Assembly: GCA_963790545.1 (NCBI GenBank)
Contig: CAWBPA010000024.1
Span: 558,001 to 622,000 of the forward strand
Direction of reading: 5' to 3'
Source of the DNA: DATBJG01 sp963790545
Lineage (GTDB): Bacteria; Acidobacteriota; Vicinamibacteria; Vicinamibacterales; JAMQPK01
Length of the DNA stretch: 64,000 nt
Part shown: positions 19,226-29,231 of the stretch, piece after piece
How the letters are laid out: the number at the start of each line of letters is the position of its first letter
How positions within the stretch are numbered: the stretch's first letter is position 1
Notes under the pieces: generated by a model
What the model was told of the DNA's origin: nothing
Database searches by the model: none
The model's input: only the letters and a program-made list of their open reading frames with translations
Made by a program: the position numbers and the translations under genes

Positions 19226-19906
19226 ATGACGTCCTGGCCCGATGCGTCGTGGGTCTCGTGGGGAACCTTGTTGTTCCTCGGAGCGTTCCACGGGCTCAAT
19301 CCCGGCATGGGATGGCTCTTTGCCGTCGCGCTGGGGATGCAGGAGAACCGGGCCACAGCGGTGTGGCGAGCGCTTCTGCCCCTCGCGATCGGTCACGCCT
19401 GTGCGGTCGCACTGGCGATCCTGGCCGGAATTCTGGCGGGTGTCGTCATGCCAACGAACAGGCTGCAATGGCCGATCGCGGGCATCCTTCTCCTGCTCGG
19501 TGTTCGACGCCTTCTGCGCCACCGTCACCCGCGCTTTGGTGGTATGCGCATCGGCATGGGAGGGTTGACCACCTGGTCGTTTCTGGTGGCAACCGCGCAC
19601 GGGGCGGGGCTCATGGTGCTGCCCGTCTGGTTGGGAATGTCCTCCGCCGCTTCCGCCGCCACCGCAAGCGCAGCGCTTGGTCATTCCGCGCACACCCATA
19701 CCGCTGCCGCCGATTTCACGTCGGGCCTCATCGTCACGGCGGTGCACGGGGCCAGCTATCTGTTGGTAACCGCAGTGATCGCGTGGGCGGTTTTCACGAA
19801 ATTCGGCGTGGGCCTGTTGCGAACGACGTGGTTCAATCTCGACGCCGTGTGGGCAGCGGCGCTGCTCATCAGCGGTGGATTGATCCTGGTGTTGCCCATG
19901 TTATAG
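19226..19906 (+). CDS. UreH/NicO-like polytopic membrane protein
   Basis: The 226-aa product has about six membrane helices. The first carries FHGLNPGMGWLF, resembling the H-x4-P-G signature of UreH/NicO-type metal permeases, and other histidines occur in IGHACAV, ATAHGAGL and a loop with HSAHTHT. It starts six bases after the SBP56 gene, so the two are translationally close. A plausible role is handling the metal needed by the copper-dependent oxidase, or anchoring it, but no substrate can be read. The divergent HGLNPGMG motif makes the family call moderate. Confidence 0.65.
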   Translation: MTSWPDASWVSWGTLLFLGAFHGLNPGMGWLFAVALGMQENRATAVWRALLPLAIGHACAVALAILAGILAGVVMPTNRLQWPIAGILLLLGVRRLLRHRHPRFGGMRIGMGGLTTWSFLVATAHGAGLMVLPVWLGMSSAASAATASAALGHSAHTHTAAADFTSGLIVTAVHGASYLLVTAVIAWAVFTKFGVGLLRTTWFNLDAVWAAALLISGGLILVLPML

Positions 19907-20107
19907 AAAGTTCTGTCTGGTCCCCAACTGATTTTTCGTACTCAAGCTGATCGAATCGTGTTACGCTGCACGTCCTCCTCCAAGCCGTCGGAACGTCTTC
20001 ATCATCAACGGTCCTGACGGTCTGTAACACCTGCATCGGCTCCGCTCCCCCGTATCTGCGTCCAGCTCCCCCGTACTTGACCCGTCCATCGACGAGGGAG
20101 GCTCGAC

Positions 20108-21712
20108 GTGCATCTCCGAACATTCATCCTTCTTGCCCTGACGAACTGCGCGCTGGCTTGGCCACACATCTGCCAGGCCCAACCCACCATCCCCCAAGGA
20201 ATCTGGATGGACCGGGCGGAATTGCTGAAACTTCCGACATCCGGTGCGGCCTGGAGCAATTTAGTCAAGAAAACCCAGGCACCCTGCCCAGTGCCCAACC
20301 TCAGCAACCAGGACGATCCCGCAAACGTTTGTGTCATGGCCAAAGCCCTGGTATTCGCGCGACAGGGTAATTCGGCATATCGTCAGCAAGTGGTCGACGC
20401 GATCTGGGCCGTTGTAAATGGCGGTCCATACGTCGGCCGAGCGCTCGCGCTCGGACGAGAACTGGCCGCATACGTGATTGCGGCGGATCTAGTCGATTTG
20501 AAGGTGCACGACCCTGGCCTTGACGCCGACTTTCGCGACACGATCAAGGCCCTACTCACGACGCCGACTCTTGACGGTCCCTCGAGCCTGATCGAGTGTC
20601 ACGAGAGACGGCCCAACAATTGGGGAACTCACTGTGGCGCTTCTCGCGTCGCGGTCGCCGCTTACCTCGGAGACCTGACTCAGCTGGCGCGGGTGGCAAA
20701 AGTCTTCAAGGGCTGGTTGGGGGACCGCTCGTCCTATTCGAGCTTCTCGTACGGGGAGCTGTGGTGGCAGTGCGACCCCACCAAGCCCGTCGGCATAAAC
20801 CGGGCTGGTTGCACGAGAGAAGGACATTCAATTGACGGCGTGCTCCCCGAGGAGCAGCGCCGGTCGGCCACGGCCGGCGGAGCTTTCACATGGCCACCGC
20901 CCAAGGAGAACTATGCGTACGGTGGACTGCAGGGGGCGCTTGTCCAGGCGGTGATTCTGCGTCGTGCCGGGTACGACGTGTTCGAGTGGGAGAATCGGGC
21001 GCTCTTGCGGGCGTTTCACTGGCTGCACACCCAGGCGCAGTTTCCTGCTACTGGTGATGACACGTGGCAGCCGCACATCGTCAACTATTACTACGCCCAT
21101 GTGCCTGCCTCTTTCCCTGCGCCCATCCCTTCCTCCCCGGGCAAGAACGTCGGCTGGACGGACTGGACTCATGCTGGAAAACCGCCTGTGAGTGTTCCGG
21201 GCATTCCGACTGCTCCGCCCGCGACCGAACGGAGCTTCACACCCGTCGCCGACACGTTCGTCCGGGGCGGCACGGATGCTTCGAGGAACTTCGGATCGTC
21301 CAGGAATCTGGAAACGAAAGACGCAAGCAATGAAGCGTTCGATCGCCGGACCTATCTCCGGTTCGATCTCACAAGCGGCGGGTCTGACACCTCGAGTGCA
21401 GTCCTCGGTCTCTATGTGAGTGGGCTTCCCAATGGTGTGCCTGTCTCGGTTTGCGCCTCGGGCGTGAGCTCCGATAGTTGGACCGAGTCCACTCTCACCT
21501 GGCGAAACCAGCCCACTTCAGGCGCGACGCTCACGTGCCAGAACGTGGGTGCGACTGGCTGGATTTCCTTCGACCTCACGGCCTTCATCAGAGAGGTCTT
21601 GAAGGGTGACAAGGTCGTCTCGTTAACGATTCGGGACACCGGCCTGGCCAACCGGCTGGTGCAATTCGACAGCCGTGAAACGTCGAACAAACCTACACTG
21701 ACCGTAAAGTAG
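20108..21712 (+). CDS. Secreted alginate-lyase-like enzyme with C-terminal DNRLRE domain
   Basis: The 534-aa protein starts at a GTG with GGGAGG upstream and has a signal peptide ending near ICQAQ. Residues 30-370 form an alpha/alpha-toroid of the alginate lyase (PL5-like) type, with the key RRPNNWGTHCGASR segment and QGALVQAVILRRAGYD. Residues 385-534 form a DNRLRE module (DTFVRGGTDASRNFGSS through LTIRD), a beta-sandwich often attached to secreted carbohydrate-active enzymes. It probably cleaves uronate polysaccharides outside the cell. It is uninterrupted and stands alone, convergent with the kinase gene. Confidence 0.85.
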   Translation: MHLRTFILLALTNCALAWPHICQAQPTIPQGIWMDRAELLKLPTSGAAWSNLVKKTQAPCPVPNLSNQDDPANVCVMAKALVFARQGNSAYRQQVVDAIWAVVNGGPYVGRALALGRELAAYVIAADLVDLKVHDPGLDADFRDTIKALLTTPTLDGPSSLIECHERRPNNWGTHCGASRVAVAAYLGDLTQLARVAKVFKGWLGDRSSYSSFSYGELWWQCDPTKPVGINRAGCTREGHSIDGVLPEEQRRSATAGGAFTWPPPKENYAYGGLQGALVQAVILRRAGYDVFEWENRALLRAFHWLHTQAQFPATGDDTWQPHIVNYYYAHVPASFPAPIPSSPGKNVGWTDWTHAGKPPVSVPGIPTAPPATERSFTPVADTFVRGGTDASRNFGSSRNLETKDASNEAFDRRTYLRFDLTSGGSDTSSAVLGLYVSGLPNGVPVSVCASGVSSDSWTESTLTWRNQPTSGATLTCQNVGATGWISFDLTAFIREVLKGDKVVSLTIRDTGLANRLVQFDSRETSNKPTLTVK

Positions 21713-21722
21713 ACTCGCGCAG

Positions 21723-23771
21723 CTACGGACGCAGGCGCTTCTGCGCGTCACGGAAACGGGAGGATGAGGAGGGGACGCGGGCGTAGGCACCGCGAGCGTT
21801 CGCTTCATCGTTCAAGCGCTTGTCGTACAACTCGGCAGCGGCAAACCACGCATCGAACTTCGTGTCGGGATAGCGGACGGCGAGGTCGGCAAAGGTCTTC
21901 GCCGCCAGATGGTACCGTTTGATTTCGACATACGCGCGCCCGAGCTTCCAGAGTGCCGTCTCGGCCACCGCAACCCCCGCGTATTGGGTAGCAACCTGAC
22001 GGTAGGTTACCAATGCCGACGGTACGGCCGTCGCCAGCTCGTCGTCGCGCTGGTAAAACCGCTCGCGCTCTTCCAGGTCGGCTCGGGTCATCAGGGCACG
22101 GGGCGCCCAGGTGCTCTGTGGATAATCCGTAACCACTTGAACCAACAGCTGACGCGATTCGCGTTCTTTCTCGGGCCGTTTCGAACGCAGCGTACTTTGC
22201 GCCATGAGGTACAACGCTTCTGGCGCTCGAGGATGGTCTTTGTCGCGGTTGACAATGTCGAGATATGCGGCCATCGCATCCTCGATTTTCGATTGCCGTT
22301 CGTAAATCGACGCCATGAGGAAGCGCGCCTGTGTTGCCGCCTCGCCAACGCTGTCTTTGGCGGCAACACCGTGCAGCGTGGTCAACGCCTGGTCGTACAG
22401 CTTCGCATCGAACTTCGCCTGAGCGACGCGCAGTTCTCCTACCGCCCAGGCTGCATTGGCCGGCGGAGCCGCTGGAACCTCTGCCACTGGCGTGGGCGTT
22501 GGCTCCGGTGGCGGCGCACCACGCCTGGTGGCTGCACCGGTAAACAGGGATGGCTTTACGTTCCGGGAACTTCGTGATGTAGCTTTGCCCGGCACCGTGG
22601 CGCCAGCGACCATGTTTGACTCGGATTGGCTGGGCAATGAGGGACCCGCCACGGGCGCTTGCGCCGAGATCGGCGAGTCGACCGGGTTGACCAATTGGAG
22701 CGGCGCGGGCGCGACGTTGGCCGCGGGAACTGGGGCCGGTAGCATGGACGACGGAGCTTTGCGCGCCATCCGAACACCGGCAATGGTCATTGCGACCAGC
22801 GCGCCTCCAACGAGCACCCCTCCAGTAATGGCAGCAGAGCGCCATGGCGACGATGTTGTCACCAGTTTCTGGATGCGCGCCTTCCCGCTCGCGCTCGCGG
22901 GCTCAGCGACACGACGTGAGCTGACGGCTGAGGCCGAATCCAAATCACGCTTCAGACGCTGCAGGTCAGCTCGAAGATCGGACGCCGTCTGAAATCGAAG
23001 CTTTCGGTTTTTCTCGAGGGCCTTGCTGATAATCCGTTCGAGCTCTGGAAGGATCGCGGGATTCAGGTCGCGCGGTGGGACGGGCGACTGGCTGACAATC
23101 GCATCCATGATCGCCGGGTTGTGCACACCGTTGAACGCACGCCGTCCCGTGACCATTTCGTACAGGACGACGCCGGTTGAAAAGAGGTCCGATCGAGCAT
23201 CGAGCTCTTCACCGCGCGTCTGCTCCGGCGACATGTACGGGACCGTGCCACCGGTCATGCCAGACCTCATGACGGTCGTCTTTGGACCCGCCGGGCCGGA
23301 CGGCAACAGCACCGCGAGACCGAAGTCCAAAATCTTCACATGGTCGCGCTGGGTGACGAAAATATTGGCCGGCTTGATGTCGCGGTGCACGACATCCTCG
23401 GCGTGCGCAGCGTCCAGCGCGTCTGCAATCTGAATGGCAATCTCGATCGCCCGGTAGCTTTCCATCGGACGACCACCAATAATCTTCGACAGCACCTGGC
23501 CTTCGAGCAGCTCCATCACGATGAAGTGCCGGCCCTCGTGTTCGGCAATTTCGTAGATCGTGCAGATATTGGGATGGTTGAGGCTCGACGCCATCCGCGC
23601 CTCGTGCCTGAACCTCGTGAGGGCGGCGTAATCGGCGGCAAGCTCGGGCGGGACCAGCTTCAACGCAACGGGTCGGCCGAGTTCCAGATCTTCGGCCTTG
23701 TGGACGACGGCTGTTGCCCCTTCGCCAAGTTTGTCGAGAACTCGATAATGCGAAAGTATCTCGCCGGTCAT
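21723..23771 (-). CDS. Ser/Thr protein kinase with transmembrane helix and C-terminal TPR repeats
   Basis: The 682-aa protein has a complete Hanks-type kinase domain: glycine loop GEGATAVV (17-24), lysine in VALK (38), HRDIKPAN (129-136), DFG (149-151) and TVPYMSPEQ. A single membrane helix follows near residue 315-335 (ITGGVLVGGALVAMTIAG). A proline/alanine-rich stretch leads to TPR-like repeats (about 440-680) resembling YbgF-type tetratricopeptides. It is probably a membrane receptor kinase whose exported TPR part binds partners. Uninterrupted. Only ten bases separate its stop from the convergent lyase stop. Confidence 0.92.
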   Translation of the reverse strand: MTGEILSHYRVLDKLGEGATAVVHKAEDLELGRPVALKLVPPELAADYAALTRFRHEARMASSLNHPNICTIYEIAEHEGRHFIVMELLEGQVLSKIIGGRPMESYRAIEIAIQIADALDAAHAEDVVHRDIKPANIFVTQRDHVKILDFGLAVLLPSGPAGPKTTVMRSGMTGGTVPYMSPEQTRGEELDARSDLFSTGVVLYEMVTGRRAFNGVHNPAIMDAIVSQSPVPPRDLNPAILPELERIISKALEKNRKLRFQTASDLRADLQRLKRDLDSASAVSSRRVAEPASASGKARIQKLVTTSSPWRSAAITGGVLVGGALVAMTIAGVRMARKAPSSMLPAPVPAANVAPAPLQLVNPVDSPISAQAPVAGPSLPSQSESNMVAGATVPGKATSRSSRNVKPSLFTGAATRRGAPPPEPTPTPVAEVPAAPPANAAWAVGELRVAQAKFDAKLYDQALTTLHGVAAKDSVGEAATQARFLMASIYERQSKIEDAMAAYLDIVNRDKDHPRAPEALYLMAQSTLRSKRPEKERESRQLLVQVVTDYPQSTWAPRALMTRADLEERERFYQRDDELATAVPSALVTYRQVATQYAGVAVAETALWKLGRAYVEIKRYHLAAKTFADLAVRYPDTKFDAWFAAAELYDKRLNDEANARGAYARVPSSSSRFRDAQKRLRP

Positions 23772-24030
23772 ATCTCTGAAGGTGACCCTGACTCCAGGAC
23801 GCCTTGCGCTGCCGAAAGAGGCCCATCCGGCAGCCCCGCCGGAACTTCCGTCGTACTCTATCGGCTCGAGGAGCCGGAACCTTTGGTGCCCGCTCTCCCC
23901 CGCCGATGGCCGTTTTTCCGGCCTAATTGAACGCTTCTCGGGCCCGCGCTACACTGCGTTGACCGCGCAATTGTCCGCTTTGAGCCATCGGTGTCTACGG
24001 CTGGTCGGTCAGTGAGATAAAGGAGACTTC

Positions 24031-25472
24031 ATGCGTGCGCCTAGATGCGGCGTCCTCGTGTGCGGCGTGGTCGTGCTGGCGACAGGCGCGGGCCGGGCAC
24101 AGGATCAGGGTCAGGCTGTCATGGCATCGATCGAAGCGCGCCGCGATCACTATGCGCAGCTCGCGCGTCGCATCTGGGACCTCGCCGAAGTGGGCTACCG
24201 CGAAACCGAGAGCGCGGCTCTGCTGCAACAGGAGCTGAAGTCTGCGGGTTTCCGCATCGAGACCGGTGTGGCGGGAATGCCAACGTCATTTGTGGCGTCG
24301 TACGGTGAAGGCCAGCCTGTCATTGCAATTCTTGCCGAGTACCGACGCACTCCCTGGCATTACGCAGGACGCCGTAGCCGATCGGAAGCCTCTCGCCGCG
24401 AAAGACGCTGGTCACGCGTGCGGCCATAACCTGTTTGGAACGGGCTCAACCGCGGCGGGCATTGCCGTCAAGGACTGGTTGGTGCGATCGGGGACCAAGG
24501 GGACAGTCCGCGTGTACGGAACCCCGGCCGAGGAGGGCGGCGCCGGCAAGGTCTATATGGTTCGCGAGGGACTGTTCCGTGATGTTGACGCCGTGCTTCA
24601 CTGGCATGCCGGCGCGCGCAACGACGCCAGTCCCGGGAGCTCACTCGCAAACTTGTCAGCGAAGTTTCGCTTCCGCGGCGTGGCCGCCCATGCCGCGGGC
24701 GCTCCCGAGCGCGGCCGTTCGGCACTCGACGGCGTAGAGGCCATGAACCACATGGCCAATATGATGCGCGAGCACGTGCCGGAGGACACCCGCATCCACT
24801 ACGTCATCACGAACGGCGGCGCCGCGCCGAACGTGGTGCCAGACTTCGCAGAGGTCTACTACTACGTTCGCCATCCCGAAGCGAAACAGGTGGCCGAGAT
24901 TTTCCCTCGGCTTCTTCGGGCCGCCGAAGGTGCAGCGTTGGGCACCGGGACAACCGTTGAGCACGAAATCATCCACGGGGTGTACTCCATGCTTCGGAAC
25001 GATGCCCTTGCGCGGGTGATGGATTGGAACCTCAGGAAGGTCGGCGGCGTCCAGGTACTCGCCAGAGGAACTGATGTTTGCCGACCGCATCCGACCGAGT
25101 CTCGGAAGCGGTGTGCCCCCGGTGACCGAGGCCAACAGGATTGAACCTTTTGAGTTGAAAGAAGCCGGCGGTTCGACCGACGTGGCCGACGTCAGCTGGG
25201 TGGTCCCAACGACTGGTCTCTACACGGCGACGTGGGTTCCTGGAACACCGTCGCATTCGTGGCAGGCACTTGCGATAAGCGGAACCAGCATTGGTGTCAA
25301 GGGTATGCTCGTCGCCGCGAAGACGCTGAGCTTGACGGCCATCGATCTGCTCCGAGACTCGCGGACGTTGAGCGAGGCCAAAGCTGAGCATCAAAAACGC
25401 GTCGGCTCAGACTTCGTCTACACGGCGCTCGTCGGCAACCGACCTCCACCGCTGGACTATCGCGGGAAGTAA
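24031..25472 (+). CDS. M20 family amidohydrolase, AbgB-like (two frameshifts)
   Basis: A signal peptide (GVLVCGVVVLATGAGRA) precedes an M20 metallopeptidase/amidohydrolase: IWDLAEVGYRETESAALL, ILAEYDALPGITQ, AGHACGHNLFGTGSTAAG, VYGTPAEEGGAGKV and FRGVAAHAAGAPERGRSALD. These give the metal ligands expected for aminobenzoyl-glutamate or N-acyl amino acid hydrolases. Two extra bases break the frame: a C after GTAC at about 24343 and a G at the GTAC near 25055; removing them joins AEY to DALPGI and GGVQ to YSPEELMFADRI. The ribosome site AAAGGAG precedes the ATG. Substrate is not determined. Confidence 0.87.
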
Positions 25473-25500
25473 GGAGCAGCCTGACTCTGACGGCCGTCTC

Positions 25501-26547
25501 ATGCCTCGATTAGTTGCTCTGTCCACCGTGGCGCTTCTTGCGCTTTGCTGGTCGTTCATGACTGTCTCCGGCGCCAGCTGGAGTCCCGAGCTGGCTGCTC
25601 GCTATCTCGACGCACGGCAGAAGGCCTGGTTCGAGTGGAAGCCAGCCGCGTCTGTCGACGGTCCGTGTGTCTCCTGCCACACCGGAATGACCTATCTGCT
25701 GGCTCGCCCGGCACTGCGGCGTGCGCTCGGAGAAGCAGAGCCGACGATGTACGAACGCGGATTGATGGATCGGCTGCGCGCCAATGTCGGCGGGAAGCGC
25801 CCGTCAGCCTTACAGGAAGTCGAGGTCATTTTCACCGCGTACTTCCTGGCCGACCGGAGCGAGGCGCTGGCCATGGATGCCGACGTACGCAAAGCGTTCG
25901 ATCAGCTCTGGCAACTGCAGCTCCAGAGCGGGGCCACGAAAGGGGCCTGGCGGTGGTATCAGGCCAACCTGGATCCGTGGGAGAATCCGGACTCCTCGTT
26001 CTACGGTGCATCGCTGGCCGCCCTGGCAGTGGGCACGACGCCGGCCGACTATCGGAGGGATGAGGCTGTCGCCGAACGGACCGGCGCTCTGGTCTCATTT
26101 CTCCAGGGTTCTCCGACATCACTCCGGTCGCTTCACGATCGCCTCGCTGCACTGTGGGCCTCATCCAGGCTCCCGGCAGCGATGCCGGAGGCGGCGCGAC
26201 AATCACTGCTCGCCGAGGTGTTTGCCAGGCAGTCACCTGATGGAGACTGGGCTATCGCTTCTCTGGGCCCGTGGTCGGCACATGCAGATGCCCCGCCCGC
26301 CGCAGGGAGCGATAGCTATGCGACAGCGTTCGTGGCCTTTGTCCTGGGAAGAGCGGGAATTCCGTCTACGCACGCCGGCGCGGCCCGCGCGCTCGATTGG
26401 CTGCAATCGCACCAGGACCCACAAACAGGAGCCTGGCCCGCGAGCTCGATGAACAAGCGCTATCCACCAAACTCAATGGAAGCGTCCTTCATGCAGGATG
26501 CCGCCACCGCATTCGCGGCGCTCGCGCTTGTTGAAGCCAACCGGTAG
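25501..26547 (+). CDS. Exported alpha-toroid (squalene-cyclase-like repeat) protein with CxxCH haem motif
   Basis: The 348-aa protein has a signal peptide and then a single CVSCH motif at residues 56-60, which would bind a c-type haem if exported. The rest is an all-helical repeat domain with RQSPDGDWAI, YATAFVAFVLGRAG and SHQDPQTGAWPASSMNKR, the pattern of prenyltransferase/squalene-cyclase toroids. The DxDD catalytic motif of cyclases is not seen, so it is unlikely to be a terpene cyclase. A periplasmic electron-transfer or sensing role is a guess. The gene is 28 bases after the M20 gene and may share its transcript. Confidence 0.72.
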   Translation: MPRLVALSTVALLALCWSFMTVSGASWSPELAARYLDARQKAWFEWKPAASVDGPCVSCHTGMTYLLARPALRRALGEAEPTMYERGLMDRLRANVGGKRPSALQEVEVIFTAYFLADRSEALAMDADVRKAFDQLWQLQLQSGATKGAWRWYQANLDPWENPDSSFYGASLAALAVGTTPADYRRDEAVAERTGALVSFLQGSPTSLRSLHDRLAALWASSRLPAAMPEAARQSLLAEVFARQSPDGDWAIASLGPWSAHADAPPAAGSDSYATAFVAFVLGRAGIPSTHAGAARALDWLQSHQDPQTGAWPASSMNKRYPPNSMEASFMQDAATAFAALALVEANR

Positions 26548-26594
26548 CGCTCGGGTTCGAACAGGAGACGAGAAGTTGAGGCCTCCTGTGACCC

Positions 26595-27324
26595 TCATCG
26601 GGCTGCGGAGGCGACGATCCTCGCGAATTCAGTCGCCGCTAACTGCCGACCAAGTTCGTTCAAGTGTCCACCATCCGTGGTGTAACCGGGGAAGAGCGCC
26701 GCGGCAGCGGTCCCGTCCCGACCCTTGAAATTCTCGAGTGAACCGTCGGGACGCGTGGATTCAATCCGCGCCAGATCGAAAAGCGGACGGCTCCTGTACA
26801 GCCTCGCGCAGGCGATCGTTGAAAACGGCGCGGCGCGCGTTTGCCTCGTCCTTCCGCACCGTCCGTCCCAAGAACCTCTTCACGGTGTCTTTGAGACCAC
26901 CCGGGCGCGTCGTCAAGGGCACCGTCACCGGCACGAACGTGACGGTCGGATACCTGCGCTGCAACGACGTGATGGCATCCTGGTAGCTCTTGAACAACGT
27001 CTCGCTGTTGGTCGACGGCGAGAAATCGACGTAACAAAACTTCATCAGGGCCACGTGTGGCAGTCGAGCTTCTAGGCTTGCCATCGCATCAATGAAGTAC
27101 TGAATTTTGGACTCGGGATGGCCATTTCGACCCGCCATCCCTTGCCAGATCCCGGGGGCGTTCGTGTGCTGGTTCGGAGGGTCGACGTGGAGTGCAATCC
27201 CCGCCTCGTGCGCGAGCGATGCAAGACCGTCGAGAATGTTGCTACCGACCGACTGATGGGCGAAGTAGACGCGAAGACGCTGTAAGGTGTTGAGGTCGCT
27301 GCGCAGCTGTTCCGTCAAAGACAT
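26595..27324 (-). CDS. SGNH-hydrolase-like protein (one frameshift)
   Basis: The protein lacks a signal peptide and starts MSLTEQLRSDLNTL. The N-terminal block VYFAHQSVGSNILDGL replaces the usual GDS motif, as in an atypical SGNH group; MKFCYVDFSP follows in the middle. The C-terminal block TTDGGHLNELGRQLAA supplies the Asp-His pair. The frame is broken near 26797, where one extra base within GTAC splits RLREA from YRSRPLFDLARIEST. The ATG at 27324 is chosen because GGAG stands seven bases upstream. Probable role: esterase or glycan-modifying hydrolase. Confidence 0.72.
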
Positions 27325-27369
27325 CGAGGTCTCCAGCCTCATGTGCAAACTACGTCATAATCCCGCACC

Positions 27370-28317
27370 ATGTCACTCCAATTCCATAACGGAGCGATCG
27401 CTGCGCTGATGGCGGCGCTCGGTATCGCGTGCGCCAGTGGTACGTCGCAGCGCCGAATCGGGACGCCCGAGGCTCCGCCCGCCCCCGTGCTTCTGGCCGA
27501 CGTGGTCAACGATGCCCGGCAGCTCGATCAACGATCCAATGCCGATCGCCTCGATGCCTTGCAAGCGCTGCTGCGCAAGCGCGGACACACCTTCATGCTG
27601 CAGCCGTTTCCAAATATGTCACGGCAGCGCGATCCACGCGACCAGGGCCAGAATGTGGTTCTGGACGAGCTCGGACCTCGGAGTCCTGAGATTATCGTCG
27701 GCGCACATCTCGATGCCGTTCCGCTCGAGCACGGCGGTCACAGCCACGGCATGGTCGACAACGCGGCGGGCGTGGTCGTTCTCACGCGTCTGGCCGAAAC
27801 GCTGCGAACTCGTCGCCTCCGGCACCGCATCCGCATTGTCTTTTTCGACATGGAAGAGAACGGCCTCCAGGGTTCGAGACACTTTGTCGGCTCGCTCGAT
27901 CGATCGAACATCCAATCGATGGTGAATGTCGATATCGCGGGCTACGGCGATACGATCCTGAGCGGCCCCACGGCCGCGGCCGGCACGACGACGCTGCATC
28001 GCGCGCTTGCGCGTGCGTGCGCGGCCCGGGACTACAACTGCCTTCGGCTTCCCGCTTTCCCGACGGGCGACGATCGCAGTTTCCTGTCCGTCGGAATTCC
28101 GGCCATCTCGCTTGCCGTTCTTCCAGCGCTTGAAGCGCACCAGGTGTGGCTCCTGCTGAACGGTGGCAAAGGCTCTGGTCTCGCTCCCGGTTTCACCCCG
28201 CCAATTCTTCGGACGATTCACACGGCAGAAGATACGGCCGACAGGCTCACGCCGGCTGGCATGACCTTGATTCATGACGTCGTTACAGGCCTGATACTCG
28301 AACTGGACGCCGAGTAG
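27370..28317 (+). CDS. M28 family zinc aminopeptidase, probable lipoprotein
   Basis: The 315-aa product has an N-terminal lipobox-like segment (AALGIAC) and an M28 metallopeptidase domain. Metal ligands are visible in GAHLDAVPL, GMVDNAAGVVVL, FFDMEENGLQGS, NVDIAGYGD and, near the end, TIHTAEDTAD. The glutamate pair EE is the catalytic base and ligand. It is uninterrupted. The promoter-like CATAAT ends eight bases before the ATG and no ribosome site is seen, so the message may be leaderless. It probably removes N-terminal residues from peptides in the periplasm. Confidence 0.87.
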   Translation: MSLQFHNGAIAALMAALGIACASGTSQRRIGTPEAPPAPVLLADVVNDARQLDQRSNADRLDALQALLRKRGHTFMLQPFPNMSRQRDPRDQGQNVVLDELGPRSPEIIVGAHLDAVPLEHGGHSHGMVDNAAGVVVLTRLAETLRTRRLRHRIRIVFFDMEENGLQGSRHFVGSLDRSNIQSMVNVDIAGYGDTILSGPTAAAGTTTLHRALARACAARDYNCLRLPAFPTGDDRSFLSVGIPAISLAVLPALEAHQVWLLLNGGKGSGLAPGFTPPILRTIHTAEDTADRLTPAGMTLIHDVVTGLILELDAE

Positions 28318-28530
28318 CATGGAGAAAGAGGCTCGGGCGCTGCCGCCATATGTCACGGACACCGCGAATTCTCGTGGCGTTCCCCCGCGCGGTGGCCTCT
28401 AACTCACGTCAGTTCAACGCCAGTGGCGTCCTGCCGTGGTGGCAGTGCACATGCAGTCGAGTCTCACCTGTGACCGGCACGGAAAAACGGTTGCCGACAT
28501 CAATTCGCGTTCACTCACAGCGGAGGTGGT

Positions 28531-29040
28531 ATGTCCACGAGGAACGATTACAGCGCCGAAGAGTGGAAGGCCATTGCGGCTGCGCCGGTCGTCGCGGGCC
28601 TGTTCATCACCCTGTCAGACGCCAGTGGCCTTGTCGGGACGGCAAAAGAAGCCATGGCTGTCGGTCGAGCCATCACAGAATCGGCCGCGAATGCGGCATC
28701 TGAGATCGTGAAGTCGGTCGCAGACAGCGTCCGCAGTTCCGGTGGACGACCCGAGTTGCCGGACATTCCGAAAGTCGATCGCGCGCAGATGAAAACACGA
28801 CTCATCACGCACTTGAAAGCTGCCGCAAGCGCCGTCGAGGCAAAGTCGCCATCTGAAGGTGCTGCGTACAAAGCGTGGCTGCTCTCTGTCGCAACGAACG
28901 TGTCGCAGGCTGCCAAGGAGGGGGGCTTCTTTGGCATCGGCGGTACGCCTGTTAGCACCGAAGAACGCGAAGCACTGACGCAATTGGCGCAGGCGCTCGG
29001 CGTCCAGGCCACCGAGCCCCAATGGCACTCGGACAAGTAG
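28531..29040 (+). CDS. Conserved hypothetical helical protein
   Basis: The 169-aa soluble protein is alanine-rich and mostly helical (WKAIAAAPVVAGLFITLSDA, then long amphipathic helices). A good ribosome site (GGAGG) precedes the ATG. It has no signal peptide or known catalytic motif. The WKxI..AP..AG start and GGFFGIGG near the end look like conserved marks, but I cannot name a family. It stands alone after a 213-base gap in which I see only a possible promoter. Confidence 0.6.
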   Translation: MSTRNDYSAEEWKAIAAAPVVAGLFITLSDASGLVGTAKEAMAVGRAITESAANAASEIVKSVADSVRSSGGRPELPDIPKVDRAQMKTRLITHLKAAASAVEAKSPSEGAAYKAWLLSVATNVSQAAKEGGFFGIGGTPVSTEEREALTQLAQALGVQATEPQWHSDK

Positions 29041-29231
29041 TACCGGTTCCGCAGCCGCCCCGCAGGAGCCGGAAATCTTAGGGGGGGTGTCGACGCCCGT
29101 TCCTCCGTGCGCTTACGCGCAACGCGGCGTCACGCCAGGACACCCCCCTTTGCGCACACCTTCCCACAACCCCCGGCGAAATTGTTGTACGATTTCGCAG
29201 CACCCACCGCCAAACCAGTAGGAGGCTCTCA

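Noticed and set aside
25501..26547. A terpene (squalene-hopene) cyclase
   Set aside because: The protein is half the usual length and lacks the DxDD acid motif.
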